Positions 30,245 to 37,209 of a DNA stretch of 64,000 nucleotides are shown in pieces. The stretch's first letter is position 1. Each line of letters opens with the position of its first letter. The translations under genes and the position numbers were made by a program. Source of the stretch: Anaerolineales bacterium (lineage in GTDB: Bacteria; Chloroflexota; Anaerolineae; Anaerolineales; UBA11579); contig JAHBVC010000001.1 of the NCBI GenBank assembly GCA_019637755.1, positions 310,001-374,000 of the forward strand, written 5' to 3'. The notes below the pieces were generated by a model. That model was not told where the DNA came from. It did not search any database and was given only the letters and a program-made list of their open reading frames with translations.

Positions 30245-32659
30245 ATGCAACACAAAGTTAAGCTGGAACTTGAGTTGATCTTGCCTGAGATGGAAGCCGG
30301 TGATGATTGCGCCCAGCACCTCACCACCCGGCTAGGCGCGCAACGCGGCATCTCGCAGGCGCACATCGTCAGCGCGGGCACACATGCCGAGCTGTGCCTG
30401 CACTTCGACCCGAACCTGATCTCGCTGGCTGGCGTAGAGCGCCTGGCCCGCGAGACCGGCGCGGCGGTCACCAGCCAGTTTCGCCACGAGCAACTGGCCT
30501 TCGCCGGCCTCAACGTAGCCGATGCCGCCCTCAGCCTTGAACGCCAGCTGGCGGCCCTGCCCGGCATGTTGCATGCCAACGTGAACTATGCCGCCGGGCT
30601 GATCTTCATTGCCTACGACAGCCGCCAACTGCTGCGCACCGAGATTCTGGCAACGATCCACAGCATGGGCGTGCGCGTGCTGCCGCCACCCGCTGCTGAC
30701 GCCTCCCACGAGCATGCCCACGCCGGTGAACACGGCCACAGCCACGGCAGCGCCCCCACATTCCTGCCACACTGGATGCAAGAGCGCTGGACGCTGCTGC
30801 TGGTGGCGCTGGCGGCGGCCTGCTTCCTCACCGGCTGGCTGGGCGCCCGTTTCTTTGGCTTCCCCACCGCCCTGAGCACCACGCTGTACATCCTGGCCTA
30901 TATCGCCGGCGGCTACGATGTTGCCACCCACGCCCTGCCCGCGCTTTTCAAAGGCAAGCTGGATACCGATATCCTGATGCTGGCGGCCGCCGCTGGCGCG
31001 GCCATTCTCGGCGAGTGGAGCGAGGGCGCCTTCCTGCTGTTACTGTTCGCCATCGGTCACGCCGGCGAACACTATGCCCTCGACCGGGCGCGCAATGCGA
31101 TCAACGCGCTGGGCGAGCTGATGCCCAAAACCGCGCAGCTCAAGCGCGGGGACACCTTGATTGAAACGCCGGTGGAGCAACTACGCCTGGGCGATGTGGT
31201 GGTGGCGCGCCCGGGTGACCGCATTGCTGTGGATGGCCGGGTGGCCCAGGGGAACAGCCTGATGGATCAAAGCCCGATCACCGGTGAAAGTGTGCCGGTG
31301 GAAAAAGGCCCCGGCGCAGAGGTCTTCGCTGGCAGCGTAAACCAGAACGCCGCGCTGGAGATCGAGGTCACCCGCCTGGCGGCCGATAACACACTGGCCC
31401 GCGTAATGAAGCTGGTGGCCGAGGCACAAAGCCAGCAAAGCCCCACGCAGCAATTTGCCGACCGGTTTACCAGCCGCTTCGTGCCGGCGGTGTTTATCGC
31501 CACGCTGTTGGTAGTGGCCCTGCCGCCGCTCTTCGGCTGGATGGCGTGGCAAGCCAGCTTCTACCGCGGCATGCTGCTGCTGGTGGCGGCTTCGCCCTGC
31601 GCACTGGCGATCGGGACGCCGGCGGCGGTGCTGGCGGGCATTGCCCAAGCCGCCCGCAACGGCGTGCTGATCAAAGGTGGCGTGCATTTAGAGAACCTCG
31701 GCCGCCTGCGAGCGATGGCCTTCGACAAAACAGGCACCCTGACCCAGGGGCGCTTCCGCGTCACCGAGATCGTGCCTAGCGCGGCGAGCGATGAAATCGA
31801 GCTGCTGCGCACGGCCGCAGCGGTGGAGCGGCATTCCAACCACCCGCTAGCCCAGGCGATCGTGCAGGCCGCCGCCGAGCGGCAACTGGCGCTACCCAGT
31901 GCCAGCGGGCTGGAGAACATCCCTGGGCGCGGCGTGCGCAGTACCTTGGCCGGCGAGCAGGTGCGCATTGGCACGCCCGCGCTGCTCAGCGAAGAGAGCC
32001 GCCTGGTGCTGGATAGCCCGCTCGAGCAGCGCCTGGCCGAGCTGCAAGCGGCCGGGCGCTCCACCATGCTGGTGAGCCACGGCGCGCGCCTGCTGGGCTT
32101 GCTGGCCCTAGCAGATACGCCGCGCCCGCAGGCCGCCGCGGTGCTGGCGCGCCTGCGCCAACTGGGGCTGGATCATCTAGTGATGCTCACCGGCGATCAT
32201 GCCGCGGTGGCGCAGCAGATCGCCGCACCCCTGGGAATCAGCGAGGTGCGCGCCAACCTGCTGCCTGAGCACAAGCTGGAAAGCATTGAGGAGCTCGAGC
32301 AGGAGTATGGCGCCATCGCCATGGTGGGCGATGGCGTCAACGATGCGCCGGCGCTGGCGCGCGCCACGGTAGGCATTGCCATGGGTGGCGCTGGCACAGC
32401 GGTAGCGCTGGAGACCGCCGATGTGGCGCTGATGGGCGACGATCTGGAGACGCTGCCCTTCGCAGTGGGCCTCAGCCGCGCCAGCCGTGGCATCATCCAG
32501 CAAAATTTATGGCTCTCGCTGGGGGTCATCGCGCTCTTGGTGGTGAGCTCCGTCTTCGGGCTGGTGCAGTTGGGCTTTGCCGTCTTGTTGCATGAAGGCA
32601 GCACACTCCTGGTGGTGGGCAATGCCTTACGCCTGCTGGGCTATCGCCAGCCGGCATAA
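30245..32659 (+). CDS. P1B-type heavy-metal ATPase, SPC/HEGST (P1B-4-like)
   Basis: An 804-aa membrane pump. Two N-terminal ferredoxin-like regions lack CxxC; a His-rich linker at about residues 154-170 (HEHAHAGEHGHSHG) may bind metal. The translocation site is Ser450-Pro451-Cys452; the phosphorylated Asp494 is in DKTGTLT; GDGVNDAPAL and the late helix motif HEGSTLLVVGNALRLL follow. SPC plus HEG[GS]T characterises the P1B-4 group, linked to Co, Zn or Fe export. SD GAGG precedes ATG 30245. With the CzrA-like sensor it forms an efflux unit. Confidence 0.9.
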   Translation: MQHKVKLELELILPEMEAGDDCAQHLTTRLGAQRGISQAHIVSAGTHAELCLHFDPNLISLAGVERLARETGAAVTSQFRHEQLAFAGLNVADAALSLERQLAALPGMLHANVNYAAGLIFIAYDSRQLLRTEILATIHSMGVRVLPPPAADASHEHAHAGEHGHSHGSAPTFLPHWMQERWTLLLVALAAACFLTGWLGARFFGFPTALSTTLYILAYIAGGYDVATHALPALFKGKLDTDILMLAAAAGAAILGEWSEGAFLLLLFAIGHAGEHYALDRARNAINALGELMPKTAQLKRGDTLIETPVEQLRLGDVVVARPGDRIAVDGRVAQGNSLMDQSPITGESVPVEKGPGAEVFAGSVNQNAALEIEVTRLAADNTLARVMKLVAEAQSQQSPTQQFADRFTSRFVPAVFIATLLVVALPPLFGWMAWQASFYRGMLLLVAASPCALAIGTPAAVLAGIAQAARNGVLIKGGVHLENLGRLRAMAFDKTGTLTQGRFRVTEIVPSAASDEIELLRTAAAVERHSNHPLAQAIVQAAAERQLALPSASGLENIPGRGVRSTLAGEQVRIGTPALLSEESRLVLDSPLEQRLAELQAAGRSTMLVSHGARLLGLLALADTPRPQAAAVLARLRQLGLDHLVMLTGDHAAVAQQIAAPLGISEVRANLLPEHKLESIEELEQEYGAIAMVGDGVNDAPALARATVGIAMGGAGTAVALETADVALMGDDLETLPFAVGLSRASRGIIQQNLWLSLGVIALLVVSSVFGLVQLGFAVLLHEGSTLLVVGNALRLLGYRQPA

Positions 32660-32662
32660 AAA

Positions 32663-32690
32663 AAAGGCCCTAGCGAATGCCAGGGCCTTT
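32663..32690 (+). terminator. Rho-independent terminator after the metal ATPase
   Basis: AAAGGCCCT (32663-32671), 10-nt loop, AGGGCCTTT (32682-32690), then TTCTTGTTT. The A-rich left flank lets it serve the converging lipoprotein gene too. Confidence 0.85.
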
Positions 32691-32703
32691 TCTTGTTTCG
32701 CGG

Positions 32704-33315
32704 TCAGGCGCCGTAGTCAAAGGTGCTGATCACTTGATCCAGCAACTGTAGATCGCCGATGCCGGCCAATTCCAGATAGCTATCGCCGAGCACAAATAGG
32801 TAGAGCACGCTTTCTTTGCCCTGGCTATCCAGCAGCAGCCAGCGCACTCCCGCCGGGCCATTAGCGGGGGTTACGTGATCTTCGCTAACGATCTGCGTGC
32901 CTGAGCTTTCGATGGCAGTGCGGCGCATGCTCATCCGTGCGGCTAGGTCCCCCTTGGGGTCCCACTGGTATTCAGCGATCTGTAGCAGGCTTTCGCCGGC
33001 CGGCACTTCTTCAAAGCCCGCCGGGCCTGGATCCCATGAAAGGATCTGTACGTAGCTGCCGCGCGCGCCACTTTCGCCGCCCAGGATCTGCCAACTGGTC
33101 GGGTAGTCGAGATGGAAGCGCCCCTGCGCATCGCTAAAGAGCTGGGTTTCAAAGGCCGGCGTAGGAATCGCCGTCACCGCCAGGGGCGCTTCCGGCTGGC
33201 TGGTGCTGGCCTGCACTGGCGCCTCGGTGGCGGGCGCTACGGCGGGCGATTGCGTAGGATACGCACAACTGGCCAGGAGTATTGCAAGCAAAAACAAGAC
33301 AGGTTTTGATTTCAT
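32704..33315 (-). CDS. Secreted Cys-lipoprotein, PsbP-like fold possible
   Basis: A 203-aa lipoprotein. Signal peptide MKSKPVLFLLAILLAS ends at lipobox LLAS-C, followed by a Pro/Ala/Thr-rich linker. The remaining domain begins FHLDYPTSWQIL and ends LLDQVISTFDY, a pattern common in lipoproteins with a PsbP-like fold. No catalytic residues are recognised and the function is unknown. GAGGT lies before ATG 33315. Confidence 0.75.
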   Translation of the reverse strand: MKSKPVLFLLAILLASCAYPTQSPAVAPATEAPVQASTSQPEAPLAVTAIPTPAFETQLFSDAQGRFHLDYPTSWQILGGESGARGSYVQILSWDPGPAGFEEVPAGESLLQIAEYQWDPKGDLAARMSMRRTAIESSGTQIVSEDHVTPANGPAGVRWLLLDSQGKESVLYLFVLGDSYLELAGIGDLQLLDQVISTFDYGA

Positions 33316-33378
33316 CGCGACCTCACAGATCGAGCTAAGAGTATCGGCAAATTATGCCGTATGCGGGCAGCTTTAGGC

Positions 33379-34179
33379 TTAGTCAAAGGCGCAGCGAAAG
33401 CCGCGATTTTGCCCCGGCGAGTTGGGCACATGGTATAGGCGGCTGAACGCCATCGCAAACTTGCCGGGGTCAAACCATGAGGCGCCGCGCAATACTTTGG
33501 CCGTGGCATCGGCACCTTCCAAGCCATCCTCGAAGTACCAATCGGCCACCCACTCGCGCACATTGCCGCCCATATCCAGCACACCGTAAGGGCTGGCGTT
33601 GCGCGGTTTGCTACCCACCGCGATGGTGCCTTCGTGGGCGTTATTGATGTTCACTGTACCAAACCACTCAGGGTCTTCTTCGCCCCAGGCATACGTGCGC
33701 TCGTCTGCCCCGCGGGCGGCCTTTTCCCATTCTGCTTCGCTGGGCAAGCGCCCGCCGAGCCATTCGCAATAGGTTTCAGCGGCATACCAGGAGACGAAGA
33801 CCACCGGGTGATCCGCGTAGGCAGGATCATAGTAATGCGGGTTGCGCTCCTGGCGCAGCGGCAGGTCACAGACACCCGCCTCCACGCACAGGGCATATTG
33901 AGCATTGGTGATCGGCGTGCGCGTGATCCAAAACGTGGGCAGCCACACTTCCTGTGGCTGCAGTGCCAACTGGCCCACGCGCCGGTTGTTCTCCTGGCGG
34001 CCAATGCGCACCGGCCCGGCTGGCACGCGTGCTTCCACTACCTCACGATCGACACGATTGTGCGTAAAGATCGGGCGGCCAGCGCGTAGAAACCAGCCTA
34101 ACTGCCCGGCCAGCGCCAGCACTGCCAATGAGAACCCCCAACGTAGCCATATTGCGAATTTCATTTGCTTGCCCACCAT
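33379..34179 (-). CDS. Membrane-anchored SUMF1/FGE-fold protein lacking catalytic cysteines
   Basis: A 266-aa protein with one N-terminal membrane helix (WLRWGFSLAVLALAGQLGW) and a formylglycine-generating-enzyme sulfatase domain: HPVVFVSWYAAETYCEWLGG, RLPSEAEWEKAARG, GNVREWVADWY, RGASWF and the terminal GFRC. Between RGASW and GFRC, where true FGEs carry the catalytic Cys pair, no Cys is present. It is therefore unlikely to make formylglycine; binding or another EgtB-like role is possible. ATG 34179 with GGTAGG upstream is preferred over the longer frame to 34353, which lies inside the next gene. Confidence 0.8.
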   Translation of the reverse strand: MVGKQMKFAIWLRWGFSLAVLALAGQLGWFLRAGRPIFTHNRVDREVVEARVPAGPVRIGRQENNRRVGQLALQPQEVWLPTFWITRTPITNAQYALCVEAGVCDLPLRQERNPHYYDPAYADHPVVFVSWYAAETYCEWLGGRLPSEAEWEKAARGADERTYAWGEEDPEWFGTVNINNAHEGTIAVGSKPRNASPYGVLDMGGNVREWVADWYFEDGLEGADATAKVLRGASWFDPGKFAMAFSRLYHVPNSPGQNRGFRCAFD

Positions 34180-34196
34180 GTTTAACCTACCTTGTA

Positions 34197-35438
34197 CTAG
34201 CCGCGGGCAGCCAAGCGCTTGCGCAGCCGCGGCGACTGCACGCGGCTGGCATCCAGCCCGCCCGCGCCCAAAAAGCGCACGAAGCGGGCAAAGCCCTGCG
34301 CCAGGGCATCGCCAAAGTCTGCATTCTGCGCCAATGCTTCGTTCTCGAGCCATAAGCCAAGAATGTGATAGCGGTTGGCGCTACGATCCAGCTTGCTGTC
34401 AAAGCGCCCCACCAACTGATCGCCCCACAAGATCGGCAAGGTGTAGTAGCCATATTTGCGCTGCGGCTCCGGCTTGTACACCTCCCACACATAATCAAAG
34501 TCAAATAAGAGTTTGGCGCGGCCGCGGGCACTGACGGGTTCCAGCGGCGCCAGGAAGGTCACTTCCTCCTGGGTGCTGGGGCCGCGCGGCGCCCAGGCCG
34601 TGGGCACGCGCCCGGCAGCCAGGGTTTGCAAAAGCTTGCGGTCGCGGCCCACAGCACAGTAGATATGCTTCCAGCCCTCCACTTGCACTTCAATCAGCTC
34701 CCCCTTGGCCAGCATATCGCCAACGATCTGCTGAGCCTTCTCCGTGGGCACGCCACGAAAGAACACATCGGCGGTGCGGTTGAGGCGCGTCAGGCCGTTG
34801 AAGCGCACCTCTTTGAGGAAAAGGAAACGGTCGGTATCCGCATCGCTGGCCTCATAGATCAGCTCGGCGGGCGCCACGGCTTCCGTGAGGGCATAGACGC
34901 GCTCGAAGTTCTCGCGATGATGGGTCATCACTTCGCCGGTGCGCCAAAGGTAGTACAGCGCCACCGCGCTGTCTTTGCGGCCACGGTAGCTTTCGGTGCG
35001 CTGGCGCTCGGCCATCTTGAAATCACGATTGCTCAGCGTGCCGCGCTGGCGCAGCAGTTGGCGCATCTCGGCGATGGCCGCGGCGTGCTCGTGTGCGCTG
35101 CTGCGCAGGCGTTGCGCTTCCTCGCGCTCGCGCCGCATGACCACGCGCCAGTACGGCAGCTCATCCATCGGGCGCACGGCCAACCAGCCGCCCCAATCGA
35201 AGAATTTGCGCTGCTGGTAGGTGGGGCGCTCCCAGTCACCCGGGCGGTACTCCAGCACGCGGCCGTGCAGCTTGATATCCTGGCTGCGGGCGATGATCTG
35301 CAGCGGATCGAGCTGCAGATACTCCATGGCACGCATGGCCTGCTGTGTGCCGCGGGCGCCCTGCCAGCGGCGCCCCGGCCACAGGCCTTGCTTACCGAGA
35401 ATGTAGCGGCGCGCGGTTTGCGCGTCAATGTGAAGCAT
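34197..35438 (-). CDS. Winged-helix DNA glycosylase of the YcaQ/AlkX (HTH_42) family
   Basis: A 413-aa cytoplasmic protein. The N-terminal wHTH region holds RAMEYLQLDPLQIIARSQDI, with the Q-hydrophobic-D arrangement of AlkX/YcaQ-type glycosylases that remove alkylated or crosslinked bases. Later motifs (FDWGGWLAVRPMDELPYWR, YGYYTLPILWGDQLVGRFD) are typical of the family. It is the last chromosomal gene before the tRNA-Arg/prophage junction, and overlaps nothing. Confidence 0.85.
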   Translation of the reverse strand: MLHIDAQTARRYILGKQGLWPGRRWQGARGTQQAMRAMEYLQLDPLQIIARSQDIKLHGRVLEYRPGDWERPTYQQRKFFDWGGWLAVRPMDELPYWRVVMRREREEAQRLRSSAHEHAAAIAEMRQLLRQRGTLSNRDFKMAERQRTESYRGRKDSAVALYYLWRTGEVMTHHRENFERVYALTEAVAPAELIYEASDADTDRFLFLKEVRFNGLTRLNRTADVFFRGVPTEKAQQIVGDMLAKGELIEVQVEGWKHIYCAVGRDRKLLQTLAAGRVPTAWAPRGPSTQEEVTFLAPLEPVSARGRAKLLFDFDYVWEVYKPEPQRKYGYYTLPILWGDQLVGRFDSKLDRSANRYHILGLWLENEALAQNADFGDALAQGFARFVRFLGAGGLDASRVQSPRLRKRLAARG

Positions 35439-35501
35439 GGCGCCTATTTTACATAGATAGTTGATCAGGGCAGGAGCAATGCAGCCGGCGTGGGGGTAAA
35501 C

Positions 35502-35529
35502 AAAAATCCCCGTAGCTACGGGGATTTTT
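35502..35529. terminator. Bidirectional terminator next to the tRNA-Arg remnant
   Basis: A 28-bp perfect palindrome: five A, TCCCCGTAGC, its complement, five T. It lies 2 bp past the tRNA 3' end and would terminate the minus-strand tRNA gene, which supports this side being original chromosome. Confidence 0.85.
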
Positions 35530-35531
35530 TG

Positions 35532-35571
35532 TGGCGAGAGTGAGATTCGAACTCACGACCAAGGGCTTAGA
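35532..35571 (-). other. Prophage attachment site: 3' half of tRNA-Arg(TCT)
   Basis: On the minus strand the 40 nt read as anticodon TCT, AA, stem GCCCT, variable TGGTC, T-arm GTGAG-TTCGAAT-CTCAC, acceptor TCTCGCC and discriminator A. The base before the anticodon is C, not the obligatory U33, and no 5' half (GGCGAGA) follows, so the gene is cut there. This is the classic scar of tyrosine-integrase insertion into a tRNA gene. Nested inverted repeats AGAGTGAG/CTCACTCT (35537-35544, 35588-35595) and GAACTC/GAGTTC (35549-35554, 35570-35575) flank the junction. The restored tRNA should lie at the other prophage end. Confidence 0.75.
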
Positions 35572-35616
35572 GTTCGACCTTGACAGACTCACTCTAAAAA
35601 TAACCAGAAACAACTG

Positions 35617-35640
35617 AGACACCTGACTAGGTGTCTTTTT
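35617..35640 (+). terminator. Rho-independent terminator at the prophage left end
   Basis: AGACACCT, GACT, AGGTGTCT followed by a T run to 35642. It acts on the plus strand and separates the att region from the hairpin/tRNA region. Confidence 0.8.
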
Positions 35641-35650
35641 TATTTCGTTA

Positions 35651-35788
35651 CAGACATCCAAGTCAGCTCCTGCAGCGGGTGCCCCCCCTCACCTGTTGCA
35701 GGGCTGATCTGGGCGTCTGTGCACACGAATGTCGATCCAGCGGCGCGGGGTGCCCCCCTCACCTCGTGTCGCTGGATGGGCGTTCGTG
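35651..35788 (+). ncRNA. Candidate structured RNA: two tandem C-loop hairpins
   Basis: Hairpin 1 (35651-35719): CAGAC/GTCTG, TCAGC/GCTGA, CCTGCA/TGCAGG, then GGTG, seven C plus T, CACC. Hairpin 2 (35724-35788): CACGAA/TTCGTG, ATCCAGCG/CGCTGGAT, then GGTG, six C plus T, CACC. The stems differ in sequence yet pair throughout; the caps are the same. No ORF fits here. The plus strand is favoured because the region sits between a plus-strand terminator and plus-strand tRNA genes. The C-rich loops could pair with Shine-Dalgarno sequences. GCGC-TCA-GCGC and a pyrimidine-rich tract follow (about 35,792-35,822). Confidence 0.5.
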
Positions 35789-35829
35789 GCAAGCGCTCAG
35801 CGCAGTTTCTTCTTTCTCCTTCGGTTGAC

Positions 35830-35856
35830 CCCTGGCTGAGCCAATGCCAGCCAGGG
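35830..35856 (+). other. Hairpin 4 bp before the phage tRNA-Met
   Basis: CCCTGGCTG and CAGCCAGGG form 9 bp around a 9-nt loop. It ends three bases before the tRNA 5' end and may belong to a common precursor with the tRNAs. Confidence 0.5.
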
Positions 35857-35859
35857 CAC

Positions 35860-35931
35860 AGCGCGGTAGAGCAGCGGCAGCTCGCCAGGCTCATAACCTG
35901 GAGGCCGGTGGTTCAAATCCACCCCGCGCTA
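35860..35931 (+). tRNA. tRNA-Met(CAT), phage-borne
   Basis: Acceptor AGCGCGG/CCGCGCT, D-arm GAGC/GCTC, anticodon arm CCAGG-CTCATAA-CCTGG with anticodon CAT, T-arm GGTGG-TTCAAAT-CCACC, discriminator A. CCA is not encoded. The 1-72 pair is A-U and the anticodon stem lacks three consecutive G-C pairs, so it is an elongator (or Ile2-type CAU) rather than an initiator. Confidence 0.9.
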
Positions 35932-36007
35932 CAAAAACCTTTTGTGAAGGCGACACCTGCCAGGAAGCGCAAGCAGTGGCGTGACGGCTCGGAGAGACGA
36001 GCACATC

Positions 36008-36081
36008 GGGATGGTAGCTCAACCGGATAGAGCAGGCGCCAGATAAGCGTCAGGTTGCTGGTTCAAATCCAGCCCATCCCA
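36008..36081 (+). tRNA. tRNA-Ile(GAT), phage-borne, with A at position 33
   Basis: Acceptor GGGATGG/CCATCCC, D-arm GCTC/GAGC, anticodon stem GGCGC/GCGTC, T-arm GCTGG-TTCAAAT-CCAGC, discriminator A, no encoded CCA. The seven-base loop reads CAGATAA, so the anticodon is GAT, but position 33 is A instead of the near-universal U. Confidence 0.85.
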
Positions 36082-36083
36082 CT

Positions 36084-36132
36084 TTTACGCAGGCCGCTAG
36101 ATCCTGCGTAAACCAGGCGGCCAGGCGCCTGG
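36084..36132. repeat. Two adjacent inverted repeats after the tRNAs
   Basis: TTTACGCAGG (36084-36093) pairs with CCTGCGTAAA (36103-36112), ten perfect base pairs directly after tRNA-Ile. It is followed at once by CCAGGCG/CGCCTGG (about 36,113-36,132). They may end the tRNA transcript or serve as operators for the early operon; there is no T run. Bases 36,133-36,201 hold only the SD of the next gene. Confidence 0.5.
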
Positions 36133-36201
36133 ATCACCACCGACACCAAATGCAGGCTGGCGGCACCTGGCGGCCGCCGGCCAAGTGGGAAGGGGCATCG
36201 C

Positions 36202-36579
36202 ATGGCTGCCAAGAACCTCAACGACAGCATCAAACACTTCTTGCTGCTCATCCTGGCGGAGCACCTCGGTCACGAGAACCGCATCAAGCGCTCTGTTCTC
36301 AAAGAGGAGCTATGCCTGCGCCTGGGTGCCAATGTCAGCGACCGCAAGATGCGCGACATGCTTGAGGAGCTGCGCAACGAAGAGCGCGGTTGCTGGATCT
36401 GTGGCTCGCTGAAATCGGGCTACTTCGCCGCCAAAGACGAGGCCGAACTACGCGCCCACCTGGCCAAAGACAAGATGCGTATCGCCAACATCGCGCGCCG
36501 CGTGCGCAACCAAGAAACACATGCGGGGCTGCAATCCCCCGATCAAATCCGCATGGAAGACCTGCTGGCCTCAGCATGA
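36202..36579 (+). CDS. Phage early protein, winged-helix-like
   Basis: A 125-aa basic helical protein, the first gene of the plus-strand early operon. RIKRSVLKEELCLRLGANVSDRKMRDMLEEL looks like a winged-helix segment, so DNA binding is plausible. GCWICGS contains a CxxC, but no second pair is visible. SD GGAAGGGG precedes ATG 36202. The function is not recognised. Confidence 0.65.
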   Translation: MAAKNLNDSIKHFLLLILAEHLGHENRIKRSVLKEELCLRLGANVSDRKMRDMLEELRNEERGCWICGSLKSGYFAAKDEAELRAHLAKDKMRIANIARRVRNQETHAGLQSPDQIRMEDLLASA

Positions 36580-36608
36580 TCAACCGCCCACTACACCACG
36601 AGGACGAT

Positions 36609-36734
36609 ATGGAGCAAGAAAAGCAAGACAGCCAACTACGCCCTATCGGCGCCAAGAAAGCACACATCTACTTCATTGGCGCATTACTGTTCGTCGTCTG
36701 CTATATGGCCTTGGCCCTGGGATTGTTGCGATGA
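36609..36734 (+). CDS. Small phage membrane protein (41 aa)
   Basis: A charged N-terminus is followed by one transmembrane helix (AHIYFIGALLFVVCYMALAL). SD GAGG at about 36,600-36,603 supports ATG 36609. The stop overlaps the next start (ATGA). Confidence 0.6.
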   Translation: MEQEKQDSQLRPIGAKKAHIYFIGALLFVVCYMALALGLLR

Positions 36735-37051
36735 CTGGCAAAAGCCCAAACCCTGAGCGTGTTCATAAGCGCAAGCAGGCCATCTTGCAGCTTTTGCGCC
36801 ACAACCAGTCAAAGGGGCTTCCCCCGCCAAGCATCCGCGAGTTTGCTAAGGCGGCTGGCATCTCGTCAACCTGTGTGACGAGGTGCTACCTGCACAAAAT
36901 GGCGGCTGAGGGGCTAATCACCACCACACCCGGCATCTCCCGCGGAACTGTCCTGGCGCAGACAATCCAAGAACAGGCCATCGTGCGCATTCCCCTTCGC
37001 GGCATTCTGCGCGACCACCGCATCGTGTGGGTTTCGCCGGAGGACGAGTGA
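36731..37051 (+). CDS. LexA-DNA-binding-domain-like HTH regulator
   Basis: A 106-aa protein. RKQAILQLLRHNQSKGLPPPSIREFAKAAGISSTCVTRCYLHKMAAEGLI matches the LexA-type winged helix (residues about 12-62). There is no peptidase domain; the C-terminus is a short beta-rich tail (VRIPLRGILRDHRIVWVSPEDE) resembling the LexA linker. It may regulate early transcription. The start is coupled to the upstream membrane protein by ATGA. Confidence 0.7.
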   Translation: MTGKSPNPERVHKRKQAILQLLRHNQSKGLPPPSIREFAKAAGISSTCVTRCYLHKMAAEGLITTTPGISRGTVLAQTIQEQAIVRIPLRGILRDHRIVWVSPEDE

Positions 37052-37209
37052 GAGCACGCTACCGGATCGAGGCCACGATCGGTGGCTGGCACATTATTGA
37101 TGCTGCTGCAAATGCGGCGGTCAGCCCAGCCTATGCCGACATCTACGCCTGCTATCGCGACGCCGTGGCGCTCAACCTGGCGGCGCAGCAAGAAGGAGCT
37201 CAGGCGTGA
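37048..37209 (+). CDS. Small phage protein (53 aa)
   Basis: Starts at GTG 37048 with GGAGGA upstream, overlapping the preceding stop (GTGA). The sequence (YRIEATIGGWHIIDAAANAAV) suggests a small alpha/beta fold. No family is recognised. Confidence 0.5.
   Translation: MRARYRIEATIGGWHIIDAAANAAVSPAYADIYACYRDAVALNLAAQQEGAQA

Noticed and set aside
35532-35605. Complete minus-strand tRNA gene
   Set aside because: Only the 3' half folds; no acceptor 5' strand complementary to TCTCGCC and no D-arm, and the base before the anticodon is not T.
35580-35608. Promoter at TTGACA (35580-35585) for the hairpin RNA
   Set aside because: No acceptable -10 at 16-18 bp, and a terminator (35617-35642) would stop the transcript before the hairpins.
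35860-35931. Initiator tRNA-fMet
   Set aside because: The 1-72 pair is A-U rather than an open mismatch, and the anticodon stem has A-T in place of the three G-C pairs of initiators.
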